Positions 32,302 to 40,403 of a DNA stretch of 47,325 nucleotides are shown in pieces. The stretch covers positions 1 through 47,325 of the forward strand of contig JAGBES010000008.1 of the NCBI GenBank assembly GCA_017936845.1, given 5' to 3'. The DNA is from Bacilli bacterium. Lineage in GTDB: Bacteria > Bacillota_I > Bacilli_A > RF39 > UBA660. The first letter of the stretch is position 1; each line of letters opens with the position of its first letter. The notes beneath the pieces were generated by a model. The model had not been told where the DNA came from. It ran no database searches and saw only the letters and a program-made list of their open reading frames with translations. The position numbers and the translations under genes were made by a program.

Positions 32302-32835
32302 CTATATTTTTAACATTATTTTTGTTTTTTCTAAATATTTTTTTCTTTTTTCTAGTTTTTCTGGATGATGAGCTAAAACATCACATCTTTGTATTTCAAA
32401 TCTTTTTAATTGTAATTCATAGTTTTCTATTATATCTTTTTCTTTTATTGGAGTATCATGGTTTTCTATTAAATAACATATTTTTTTTATATCTTCTGAA
32501 TCAAATTCTAATCTTTCTAATATTTCATTTGCTATTGTAGCAGAAACTTTAGGATGACCATAAAAATGTCTTATTTCTTTATCTTGAAAACAAAATGGTT
32601 TTCCTATATCATGTAATAATAATGATAATCTAATATCAAAATCACATTCTGATAAACTAAGTGCATATAAGGTATGATTCCATAAATCTAAATGATGATG
32701 TGGATTTTTTTGATCAAAACCTATCATATATTTTATTTCTGGGATATTTTTTATTAAAAAGATTATATTATTATTTATTTCTTCTACTACATTATCACTT
32801 ATTAATATATTCTTTAATATTTCTTTATTTTCCAT
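32302..32835 (-). CDS. HD-domain phosphohydrolase
   Basis: A 177-residue protein. The HD signature is complete: LWNHTLYAL, LLLHDIGKPFCF, HFYGHPKVS and ENHDTP supply the metal ligands. The closest style is the HD part that follows bacterial CCA-adding enzymes, but no nucleotidyltransferase domain is attached. It likely hydrolyses a phosphate ester or a nucleotide. The ATG at 32835 has no SD of its own; a better SD (AAAGGGAG) serves a 21-residue frame at 32814-32879 that overlaps this start, so translation may be coupled. Confidence 0.8.
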   Translation of the reverse strand: MENKEILKNILISDNVVEEINNNIIFLIKNIPEIKYMIGFDQKNPHHHLDLWNHTLYALSLSECDFDIRLSLLLHDIGKPFCFQDKEIRHFYGHPKVSATIANEILERLEFDSEDIKKICYLIENHDTPIKEKDIIENYELQLKRFEIQRCDVLAHHPEKLEKRKKYLEKTKIMLKI

Positions 32836-32879
32836 ATTGTTTTTATAGAATTTGATATAGTAAATATTATTTTTTCCAT
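32814..32879 (-). CDS. 21-residue upstream ORF overlapping the HD gene start
   Basis: SD AAAGGGAG 6 bases before an ATG at 32879; the peptide MEKIIFTISNSIKTIWKIKK, then Y, ends 22 bases inside the HD gene in another frame. Candidate leader peptide or a sign of an old frameshift. Confidence 0.4.
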   Translation of the reverse strand: MEKIIFTISNSIKTIWKIKKY

Positions 32880-32936
32880 TTTATACTCCCTTTACTTATT
32901 TATAATAAATATTTCTAATTAAGAAAAACTAATTTA

Positions 32937-34589
32937 TTAATGAACTTTCTTCTTAATTTTATTTATTTGCAATTTATCTGTTTCTTCTAACATTGTTTCT
33001 ATTTTAACATTTTCTTCTAATAAATCCAACTTCATTTCTTCTAAATTAATTAACAATTTTTGTGATTCATTATCAAAATATAATAATTCTAATTTACTTT
33101 TTAATTTATCTATTTCATCTATAGTATCTAACAAAATATAATTTGTACTTTTTAAACAAGATTTTTTATCATTAATATTATTTATTATATCTTCATATTG
33201 AACTATATCAATTTCTTCATTATTAAATATTGAATTCATACTTCTAATTCTATTATTTAAAATAATACCACTAGTTAAGGTTGCTAATAACTTATTTTTA
33301 AAGATTCCAAATGGTATTAAACTTATTCCGATATTTATAGATACTCTGAAAAAATTAGTTAATTTATTTAATAATGTAGGTTTATAATTACCATTTAATT
33401 TTTTCATATCTTCTTTTATATTTTCTATTTCTTTTCTACTCAACAATATATCTTTTTTTACACTATTTCTAATAAGTTCTATTTGATTTTTATCTATCAA
33501 TACTTCATTCTTTCTTTTTTCTTCTTCTTTTTTAATGATTTTTTCATTTGTTATTTTTTCTTCTTGTTTGATATTTTTATTATTTTTTATTTCTTTTATA
33601 GATTTTTCTAAATATTCAATTAAATCTTCTAATGATCTATCATGATAAACTAAATGATTAGGATCTATATTATTAATATCTTTATACATTTTTAAATTAT
33701 TAAATTTTTTTTCATTAGATAATTTCAAGTATTCTTTTTTTAGTTTTTCTACTTTTTCTTTTAATTCTAATAATTCATTTTCTTTATTTTCACTATAATT
33801 ATTATTTCTTATTTTAGAAATATCTAAATAGACATTATTTATTTCTTTATTTAGTTTTTTTACATTATTAATTATAGTTTTTTCTTCTTTAACATTTGTA
33901 TTTTTTATACTATTTTCTTGCTTTTTTATTTTCTTAACAGCACCTACTACTGGTATTGTTAATATTGTTACACTTTTTTTTAATTTATCTTTAATTAAAT
34001 TAAAATTTATTTTTTTAATTTTAGGTTTATTTATATTTTTTTGTTTAGTTATATTTTTATTATTTGATATATTTTTCTTTTTTGATAATTCTATATTATT
34101 CTTGTTATTTTTTAAATTATTATAATCTATACCTTTTAATTTATTTTCGCATACAGTAATTTTATCTTTTATATTTAATAAAGCATCTGTTTGATCTTTT
34201 ATTAATTTAGATTCTTCTCTTGATTTTAGATTTTTTATATTTTTTAATTTATTTATTTTTTTATTTATTTCTCTTTTGTACATTTTTAAAACAATAGGTG
34301 TTGTTTCATTTTCAATTGAGTTTTCTATATTTAATATATTTTTATTTATTTTTTTTAATTCATATGATATATTTACTTCTTTTTCTTTTTTATCTTTTTT
34401 TACTAATGATGTTACTGCACTTCCTAAATAGCTAAATATTTGAATAAAAAAGTTTTTGGCATTTTTATTTTTATATTTAAATTTTTTAATATTATAGTAT
34501 ATATTTTTATATGTTTTTTTAAAAAATTTCTTTAAAAAATTAAATATTTTTAAAAATAAATTTTTTAAAAATTCAATAATTTTATTCAT
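32937..34589 (-). CDS. large Lys-rich coiled-coil protein with a central hydrophobic segment
   Basis: A 550-residue protein of unknown family. The first 55 residues form an amphipathic, strongly basic and aromatic helix (FLKNLFLKIFNFLKKFFKK) without a signal cleavage site. Residues 80-390 are mostly coiled coil with very high Lys, Asn and Ile. Around 405-445 (INIGISLIPFGIF, LLATLTSGIIL) are one or two possible TM or membrane-hugging helices, and the end is again helical. It stands alone between the SDR and the HD gene. It could be a membrane-associated filament or curvature protein; I cannot assign a role. Confidence 0.55.
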   Translation of the reverse strand: MNKIIEFLKNLFLKIFNFLKKFFKKTYKNIYYNIKKFKYKNKNAKNFFIQIFSYLGSAVTSLVKKDKKEKEVNISYELKKINKNILNIENSIENETTPIVLKMYKREINKKINKLKNIKNLKSREESKLIKDQTDALLNIKDKITVCENKLKGIDYNNLKNNKNNIELSKKKNISNNKNITKQKNINKPKIKKINFNLIKDKLKKSVTILTIPVVGAVKKIKKQENSIKNTNVKEEKTIINNVKKLNKEINNVYLDISKIRNNNYSENKENELLELKEKVEKLKKEYLKLSNEKKFNNLKMYKDINNIDPNHLVYHDRSLEDLIEYLEKSIKEIKNNKNIKQEEKITNEKIIKKEEEKRKNEVLIDKNQIELIRNSVKKDILLSRKEIENIKEDMKKLNGNYKPTLLNKLTNFFRVSINIGISLIPFGIFKNKLLATLTSGIILNNRIRSMNSIFNNEEIDIVQYEDIINNINDKKSCLKSTNYILLDTIDEIDKLKSKLELLYFDNESQKLLINLEEMKLDLLEENVKIETMLEETDKLQINKIKKKVH

Positions 34590-34666
34590 AAAACCACCTA
34601 TAGTAATTTTATCATAAAATTTTATTAAACTAAAGAATTCTAATTAAATTTTTAAATCTTATTATT

Positions 34667-35440
34667 TTAATTCAATATATTATATATTTTTACTCCTATA
34701 CTTTGTAATATAGGAGAACGATATATAAATTTTTTATCTGTTTCTATAGCCTTTATAATTTGCTTTACTATACTATTAAGTTTTTTCTTTTCTAGAAAAA
34801 ACATCATTATATTTTCTTTTTTTCTAATAAGTTCTAATTCTTCTTTAAATAATAAATCAAAGTTAGTATTATATTTGTTATCAAACATTACTTTGTTAAA
34901 ACCTGTTTTATACATTCCTGGTTCTATTAAACAAATTTTAATATTACTATTTAGTATTTTTAATTCTTTTTTTAAACATTCACTTAATTTTATAATACTT
35001 GCTTTTGTAGAACAATATGATCCTAAAAATGGTATTGGTATAATTCCAGCCATTGATGACATAATAATTATTTTTCCTTATTTTTTTTCTAACATATTTT
35101 TTAAAATTATCTGTATTAATTCAAAGTTAGAAAAAACATTTACTTCAAAATTATTTCTAATATTATTCATATTCATATTAATTATACTACCACCTATTCC
35201 GATAGCAGAATTAGCTACAAATATATCTATATCTAAATCTTTTATTTTTTGTTTATCTACTTTAGATGTTACATCTAATTTAAAACATTTTATATTTTTT
35301 TCATTTTTATATTTTTCTTTTATATTTTCTAATTCTATTACTGTATGTGTTGTTACATATATAAAATATTTATTCTTTATCTTTTTTATTAGCTCTTTCA
35401 TTATACCTGAAGTTGCTCCTGTTATTAATATTTTTTTCAA
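34667..35440 (-). pseudogene. short-chain dehydrogenase split by an in-frame stop codon
   Basis: The first half (KKILITGATSGIMKELIKK, VANSAIGIGG) holds the Rossmann nucleotide site and NSA motif and ends LEKK-stop (TAA, 35078-35080). The very next codons, in the same frame, continue GKIIIMSSMAGIIPIPFLGS with the catalytic Ser and YCSTKAS (Tyr-x-x-x-Lys), and run to LQSIGVKIYNILN. So one TAA, not a frameshift, interrupts a full-length SDR of about 255 residues. An internal ATG (35062) could restart only the second half. For the 5' start I favour a TTG at 35440, since the GTG at 35449 is part of a GGTGAT SD. It follows fhs by 8 bp. Recent decay, sequencing error or suppression are possible. Confidence 0.75.
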
Positions 35441-35457
35441 AAAAATCACCAGTATTA

Positions 35458-36987
35458 TTATTTACTGATGATGTCGTTAATATTCATATTTAAATAATTT
35501 GGATTTTTTGATAATCCTGGCATTGTCAATATATTTCCCATATATATAACAATAAATTTTGCTCCATTAAATACTTTTATATCAGTTATTTTCATTTTAA
35601 AATTTTTAGGAAATCCTAGTTTATTTTTATCGTCACTTATGGAATATGGAGTTTTTGCTATACAAATAGGATATTTATATTTATCTAAATATTTTATTTT
35701 TTCTTTTATATTTTCATTTATTTCTATATCATTGCATCCAAACATAAGACACATTTTTTTTATTTTATCTTCCAATTTATCCTCTAATTTATAAATTTCA
35801 TATTTTTTTATTGTTTCTTTTATTTCTACTATTTTATTAGCTAATTCTATACATCCATTTTCCCCATCTTTATACATTGTTGATATTACAAATGGTATAT
35901 TTAAATCTTTTACATATTTTTCTATATATTTTATTTCATCATCTATATCATCTTCAAATTTATTTAATGAAACTATTACATTACTAAATTTTTTCATATT
36001 TAATATATGATATTTTAAGTTTTCTATTCCTTTTTCTAGTATATTATGTCCATTATATTTTAAACTTTTTATTGTTGTATTTATAACTATTATATCTGGG
36101 TATATATTATTATTACGACATTTTATATCTAAAAATTTAAGTGCACCCATATCACTTCCAAAACCTGCTTCTGTTATAACATAATCAGATAGTTTTAAAG
36201 CTGTTAGTGTTGAAATTATACTATTACAACCATGAGCTATATTAGCAAATGGTCCACCATGAACTATAACTGGATTATTATATAAACTTTGTACTAAATT
36301 AGGTTTTAAAGCATCTTTTAATAAAATTGTAACAGCATCTTCACATTTTAAATCTTTTACATATACTTCTTTTTTTTCTTTTGTATAACCTACTATTATA
36401 TTTTTAATTCTTTCTTTTAAATCATATATATTTTTTGATAGACAAAGTATTGCCATTATTTCACTAGCAGGTGTTATATTAAACTTTTCTTCTCTATCTT
36501 CTAATTTTACTTTTCTAAGTGATCTATCATTTATATCTAAACATCTATTAAAAACAACCTCATCTATTTTTAATTCATTGCCTTGATATATATGATTATC
36601 TATTACTGAACTTATTAAATTATTAGCACTTGTTATGGCATGAAAATCACCATTAAAGTGCAAATTAATATCAAGCTCTGGTTCTATTTTGGCAAGTCCT
36701 CCTCCACAAGCTCCTCCTTTTGTTCCAAATACTGGTCCAAGTGATGGTTCTCTAAGAACTGCTATACTTTTTTTCCCTAACTTATTTAAAGAATCAGAAA
36801 GTCCAATTGATAATGTTGTTTTTCCTTCTCCAAATGGTGTTGGATTTGTAGAAGTTATTAGTATTAATTTCCCATTATTTTTTTCTTTTTCATAGTCATA
36901 ATTTATTTTTGCTTTATAGTTTCCATATAATTCTATTTCTTCAGGTAACAAACCTATTTTACCTATAATTTCTGTTATTTTTTTCAT
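35458..36987 (-). CDS. fhs: formate-tetrahydrofolate ligase
   Basis: A 509-residue protein. It makes 10-formyl-THF from formate, THF and ATP. The P-loop is PTPFGEGKTT (49-58); REPSLGPVFGTKGGACGGG and NLHFNGDFHAITSANN are the hallmark segments, though position-specific differences from the usual QPSLGPTFGIKGGAAGGG exist. It is about 45 residues shorter than common Fhs (about 555). No other C1 gene is beside it. There is no room (about 70 bases upstream) for a riboswitch. Confidence 0.95.
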   Translation of the reverse strand: MKKITEIIGKIGLLPEEIELYGNYKAKINYDYEKEKNNGKLILITSTNPTPFGEGKTTLSIGLSDSLNKLGKKSIAVLREPSLGPVFGTKGGACGGGLAKIEPELDINLHFNGDFHAITSANNLISSVIDNHIYQGNELKIDEVVFNRCLDINDRSLRKVKLEDREEKFNITPASEIMAILCLSKNIYDLKERIKNIIVGYTKEKKEVYVKDLKCEDAVTILLKDALKPNLVQSLYNNPVIVHGGPFANIAHGCNSIISTLTALKLSDYVITEAGFGSDMGALKFLDIKCRNNNIYPDIIVINTTIKSLKYNGHNILEKGIENLKYHILNMKKFSNVIVSLNKFEDDIDDEIKYIEKYVKDLNIPFVISTMYKDGENGCIELANKIVEIKETIKKYEIYKLEDKLEDKIKKMCLMFGCNDIEINENIKEKIKYLDKYKYPICIAKTPYSISDDKNKLGFPKNFKMKITDIKVFNGAKFIVIYMGNILTMPGLSKNPNYLNMNINDIISK

Positions 36988-37034
36988 AGAATCAACTCCT
37001 TTTATATTATATAAAAGAATTACATTTTTATCAA

Positions 37035-37058
37035 TAAAAAAATCACCAATGGTGATTC
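37035..37058 (-). terminator. Rho-independent terminator of the SPFH cluster
   Basis: AATCACC-ATT-GGTGATT and T7 on the minus strand, directly after the SPFH gene stop (37060-37062). Confidence 0.85.
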
Positions 37059-37059
37059 T

Positions 37060-38277
37060 TTATTCTGCTTTTGTTCCACATTCTGTACAGAAGTTTCCAG
37101 TTACTGGTGTTCCACAATTTGTACAGAATTTAGCTTTAGGTGCTTCTTCATCTTTTGTAATTGTTGATTCTACTGTTTCTTCTTTAACAATTGATGGTTC
37201 TTGTGTAGTTGTTTCTACTGTTGAAGGTTGAACAGGTGATTGTTGTTGCATCATTTCTGGTGAATTCATTGCTCCCATTACCATTCCTTGTGTACTTTGT
37301 TCTGAAATATTTGCTCCAAACATTGCTCCACCTTGATTCATCATACCAATACCCATAAATCCATTCATTGCTCCATTAGCATTGTTTGCTGCACCAACCA
37401 TAGCTTCACTTGCAGCAGCATTTGCTCTTGCTCCTTGCATTGCTGGATTCATAGCATAAATTCTATCTTTTTGTGCTGCTTTAATCATATTAGCGCTTTC
37501 ATCAGTTGGTGTAACACTCTTAATTGATACACGTACTACGTTAATACCATTTTCTCCCCAAGTTGGCTCTAATTGTTGTTTTACTGCATCTGAAATTTGA
37601 ATTACAGCTCCTGGTAACATATCATATGATACTTTTTGAAGTGCTACACTAGCTAATGCAGGTTGTAATGCTTGCATAAAGTCAGCTCCAAATTGTGATT
37701 CAAATTCATCATCTATTACATAATCACTTTCTATATTTCCTCCTAATGATGTAAAGAATTTAATTGGATCTGTAACTTTAAGTACATATTCTCCATGACA
37801 TCTAATATCTACTGTTATTCCAAATTCACTATCTCTAAATGGTACTGGATTTGGTGTTCCAAATTTATTACCTATAATATCACGCATATTTATGAAATAT
37901 ACTCTTTGATCATGATTTACATTACCAGCTGTTGTAAATCTAGAACCTATTGTTTTAAAACTTTCAATAAGACCTTTACCAAATCCACCATATAACATTG
38001 ATGGTTCTGTTCCTTTATCAAAAGTATATCTTCCAGCTTCAGCTGTAAAGTCTACTATTTTACCATCAGATACAACTACTAAAAATTGATCTTCTGCTAC
38101 TACAATTTTACTACCATTTGTAATGATATTTTCATTTCCATTGTTATTAGTTTTATTCTTTGCTGTTCCCTTTCTCATTAAAACATTGTCAGGTAATCTA
38201 TCACAATAGATATACTCTAACCATTCATCTTTTAGTGTTGAAGAAGTTGCTTCAACTACTGCTTTTATTAATCCCAT
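37060..38277 (-). CDS. SPFH/band-7 domain protein with C-terminal zinc ribbon (YdjI-like)
   Basis: A 405-residue protein. The N-terminal 290 residues are an SPFH (stomatin/flotillin-like) domain of the YdjI/virion-core type (starting IKAVVEATSSTLKDEWLEYI). A Met/Asn/Gly/Ala-rich stretch (270-345, NGAMNGFMGIGMMNQGGAMF) is followed by a double-Cys zinc ribbon (CTNCGTPVTGNFCTECG). There is no TM helix: membrane association must come through partners. It is the last gene of a three-gene operon whose first two encode a TIM44-like and a zinc-ribbon membrane protein, the same set as Bacillus ydjG-ydjH-ydjI, known from envelope-stress work with PspA. No pspA is in this window. Confidence 0.85.
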   Translation of the reverse strand: MGLIKAVVEATSSTLKDEWLEYIYCDRLPDNVLMRKGTAKNKTNNNGNENIITNGSKIVVAEDQFLVVVSDGKIVDFTAEAGRYTFDKGTEPSMLYGGFGKGLIESFKTIGSRFTTAGNVNHDQRVYFINMRDIIGNKFGTPNPVPFRDSEFGITVDIRCHGEYVLKVTDPIKFFTSLGGNIESDYVIDDEFESQFGADFMQALQPALASVALQKVSYDMLPGAVIQISDAVKQQLEPTWGENGINVVRVSIKSVTPTDESANMIKAAQKDRIYAMNPAMQGARANAAASEAMVGAANNANGAMNGFMGIGMMNQGGAMFGANISEQSTQGMVMGAMNSPEMMQQQSPVQPSTVETTTQEPSIVKEETVESTITKDEEAPKAKFCTNCGTPVTGNFCTECGTKAE

Positions 38278-38292
38278 AATCTTTCCTCTTTT

Positions 38293-39006
38293 CTAAAATT
38301 CTCTTATTTTATTTAAAACCCAGGTTCTTTTTAAAATATCAATAACGCCACTTCCACAGTAACTACATATTTTATCACCTAGATTTTTAATAGGTGCTCC
38401 ACAATTTGGACAATTAAGACCAACACCTTTTTCCATTCCTATTTTGTCTTCATCTATTATGTATATATATTCAAGTTCAAATCTAGTTTGAATCTTTTGT
38501 GGACTTTTTTTATCTTCATGATATATATATTCTAAAGCTATATGAATTTTTATTGTTGCAATTGCATCATCTTTTTCATATCTATTTAGAAGCGTCTTAT
38601 GAATTTTTATAGAATCATAAGTAACATTTTTATCTTTTAAATCTTGTAATTTATTATTTATCCATATTTTTAATATTTCTTCTTTTATATTATTACTGTC
38701 TTTCGTTTCAATTGCATTTAAACAACTAATTACTTTATTTTCTGAATCTCTTTTTAATTCGTTTATATTTAAATTTTTAAAATCCTTATTTAATCTTGGC
38801 AAATCTAATTTTTCCATACCAGTCAATGTAAGAGGTGTACTAAGTGTTTCTAATTCTTCTTGTTTAATTCCTTTTATTATATCTTCTGTACCAAAAGCTT
38901 CTTTTGAAAAAGATCTTACTTTATTTCTTAAATGAAGATATATTGAAATTATTATTAAAAATAATATTATAAATATAGACAACAATACTATAATAACTAT
39001 ACTCAT
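38293..39006 (-). CDS. membrane protein with C-terminal zinc ribbon (TIM44-like half)
   Basis: A 237-residue protein. A TM helix lies at 2-24 (IVIIVLLSIFIILFLIIISI), followed by a TIM44-like domain of about 150 residues (ENKVISCLNAIETKD, RFELEYIYIIDEDK) and a zinc ribbon (LNCPNCGAPIKNLGDKICSYCGSG). The start overlaps the end of its upstream neighbour by 1 bp and it lies 15 bp before the SPFH gene. By analogy with YdjH-type proteins it probably tethers the SPFH protein to the membrane; this is inference. Confidence 0.7.
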   Translation of the reverse strand: MSIVIIVLLSIFIILFLIIISIYLHLRNKVRSFSKEAFGTEDIIKGIKQEELETLSTPLTLTGMEKLDLPRLNKDFKNLNINELKRDSENKVISCLNAIETKDSNNIKEEILKIWINNKLQDLKDKNVTYDSIKIHKTLLNRYEKDDAIATIKIHIALEYIYHEDKKSPQKIQTRFELEYIYIIDEDKIGMEKGVGLNCPNCGAPIKNLGDKICSYCGSGVIDILKRTWVLNKIREF

Positions 39007-39896
39007 TATTCTCTACTTCTTATATCACTTAATACCCAATCATGTTCACCAGTTGTAATTATGCTCTTACAATATTCACATTTACCTGATGATGTAATTT
39101 CAGTAGGTGCCCCACAATTTGGACAGTTTGTTACTGATTTATTGCTCAATCCTGGTTCTGTTTTAACTCCTGCCTTACGATTAAATACCATGATATATTT
39201 CATATACCAATCTTTATTTGGATTACTTTCTAATACTTTATTTGTTACTTCATCTACTACATAATCTCTCATAATAGCATCTAAGTAAACAGTAAGCACT
39301 TCTTTATCTCCATCAATCTTAAATGATTGTAATGAAACATTTTTAATTGCAATTTTTTCAATTTTATTAATTTTCTTGTTTTTAATATATTCTTCAAGTT
39401 GACTACTATGCTGATTAAATAATTCATTTGATTCAAATGGTCTAATTTCTTCCCATTTACGATCTTGCCATGCTTGTTGTATTTTTAAGAATACTTCGCG
39501 TGTCCATCCTATAAATGCATCTGAAGAGAATTTTGGGTCTATTTCTCTTATTTGATTTGCTACTGAATTAGTATTATCAACAATATTCGAACTAATATTT
39601 TGAACAATGTTATTATTTTGGTTATTTATAAGGCCTTTTTTCTTCATAATTAAATAACCTATTCCTATTCCAATAATTATTAAAATAGTTGGTCCTGGTC
39701 CTAAAATATCAAACATCATCCAAATAATCCAAAATATTCCATCTCCATCATCTGATGAACTAGAACTTGATGAACTATATCTATTATTATTTCCAACGTC
39801 AGCACTAACTTTTGGAACTGTTATAAATATAATGCTTAATACTAAAACAATACATGAAACTAGACAAAGATATTTAAAAATTTTTTTATTATTCAC
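39006..39896 (-). CDS. TIM44-like membrane protein with zinc ribbon
   Basis: A 296-residue protein. A signal/TM segment (7-30, ending KVSADVG), a run of Ser, a second TM (FDILGPGPTILIIIGIGIGY), a TIM44-like domain (about 118-255: FSSDAFIGWTREVFLKIQQA, DRKWEEIRPFES) and a C-terminal zinc ribbon (TNCPNCGAPTEITSSGKCEYC) are visible. First gene of the SPFH operon. The two TM proteins have related ends (DWVLSDIRSRE here and TWVLNKIREF in the next). Confidence 0.75.
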   Translation of the reverse strand: MNNKKIFKYLCLVSCIVLVLSIIFITVPKVSADVGNNNRYSSSSSSSSDDGDGIFWIIWMMFDILGPGPTILIIIGIGIGYLIMKKKGLINNQNNNIVQNISSNIVDNTNSVANQIREIDPKFSSDAFIGWTREVFLKIQQAWQDRKWEEIRPFESNELFNQHSSQLEEYIKNKKINKIEKIAIKNVSLQSFKIDGDKEVLTVYLDAIMRDYVVDEVTNKVLESNPNKDWYMKYIMVFNRKAGVKTEPGLSNKSVTNCPNCGAPTEITSSGKCEYCKSIITTGEHDWVLSDIRSRE

Positions 39897-39981
39897 TATA
39901 TCCTCCTTTATAGAGTTTATAATAAATTATATTCATTAAAAGACTTTCTACCACCTACCAATTCTATTAAAATTATAACAT

Positions 39982-40016
39982 TAAAAATACATAAAGTAAA
40001 TTACTTTATGTATTTT
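39982..40016 (-). terminator. long perfect inverted repeat ending the mutS unit
   Basis: AAAAATACATAAAGTAA and its complement form a 35-base palindrome that includes the last codons and stop of the gene at 40001. With T5 on either side it can end transcription in either direction. Confidence 0.8.
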
Positions 40017-40390
40017 TCTCCATTACCTTTAGCTAAATTTACATTAGGCCATATATATAAATATATACTCATTATAATTAGTAATGTCCACCCTAAAACT
40101 GGTATTATAAATAAAACAATCCAAGTATATGGTGTATTATATATTTTTTCTCCTGGTACATTCAATTTAGCTGCAACTGCACAATTTATTTGAATTGCAA
40201 AAACCATTAACATTATAAAGACTGGAAAAATTAAACATAATGTACCAAATACCCAATATTGCCATTTAGCATACCATGCTTCTTTACTGTAACAGTTCAT
40301 AAAATATGCTAGTACAAAATAGAATAAACCTCCTGTTACTATGTTTAAAAATAAACAAATACCCCAGTTTTCTTTTTTTAATAAATCCAT
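40001..40390 (-). CDS. small membrane protein of unknown function
   Basis: A 129-residue protein with about four TM helices (WGICLFLNIVTGGLFYFVLA, FGTLCLIFPVFIMLMVFAI and YTWIVLFIIPVLGWTLLIIM among them). I recognise no family. It lies 13 bp after mutS and is probably co-transcribed with it; the terminator at 39982 overlaps its stop. SD GAAGGA. Confidence 0.6.
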   Translation of the reverse strand: MDLLKKENWGICLFLNIVTGGLFYFVLAYFMNCYSKEAWYAKWQYWVFGTLCLIFPVFIMLMVFAIQINCAVAAKLNVPGEKIYNTPYTWIVLFIIPVLGWTLLIIMSIYLYIWPNVNLAKGNGEKYIK

Positions 40391-40403
40391 ATGTATATCC
40401 TTC

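Noticed and set aside
34667-35449. Frameshift in the SDR gene
   Set aside because: The two halves are in the same frame; a single TAA codon separates them.
36988-37059. THF or other riboswitch upstream of fhs
   Set aside because: Only about 70 bases are available and they contain the SPFH terminator; no aptamer-like structure is seen.
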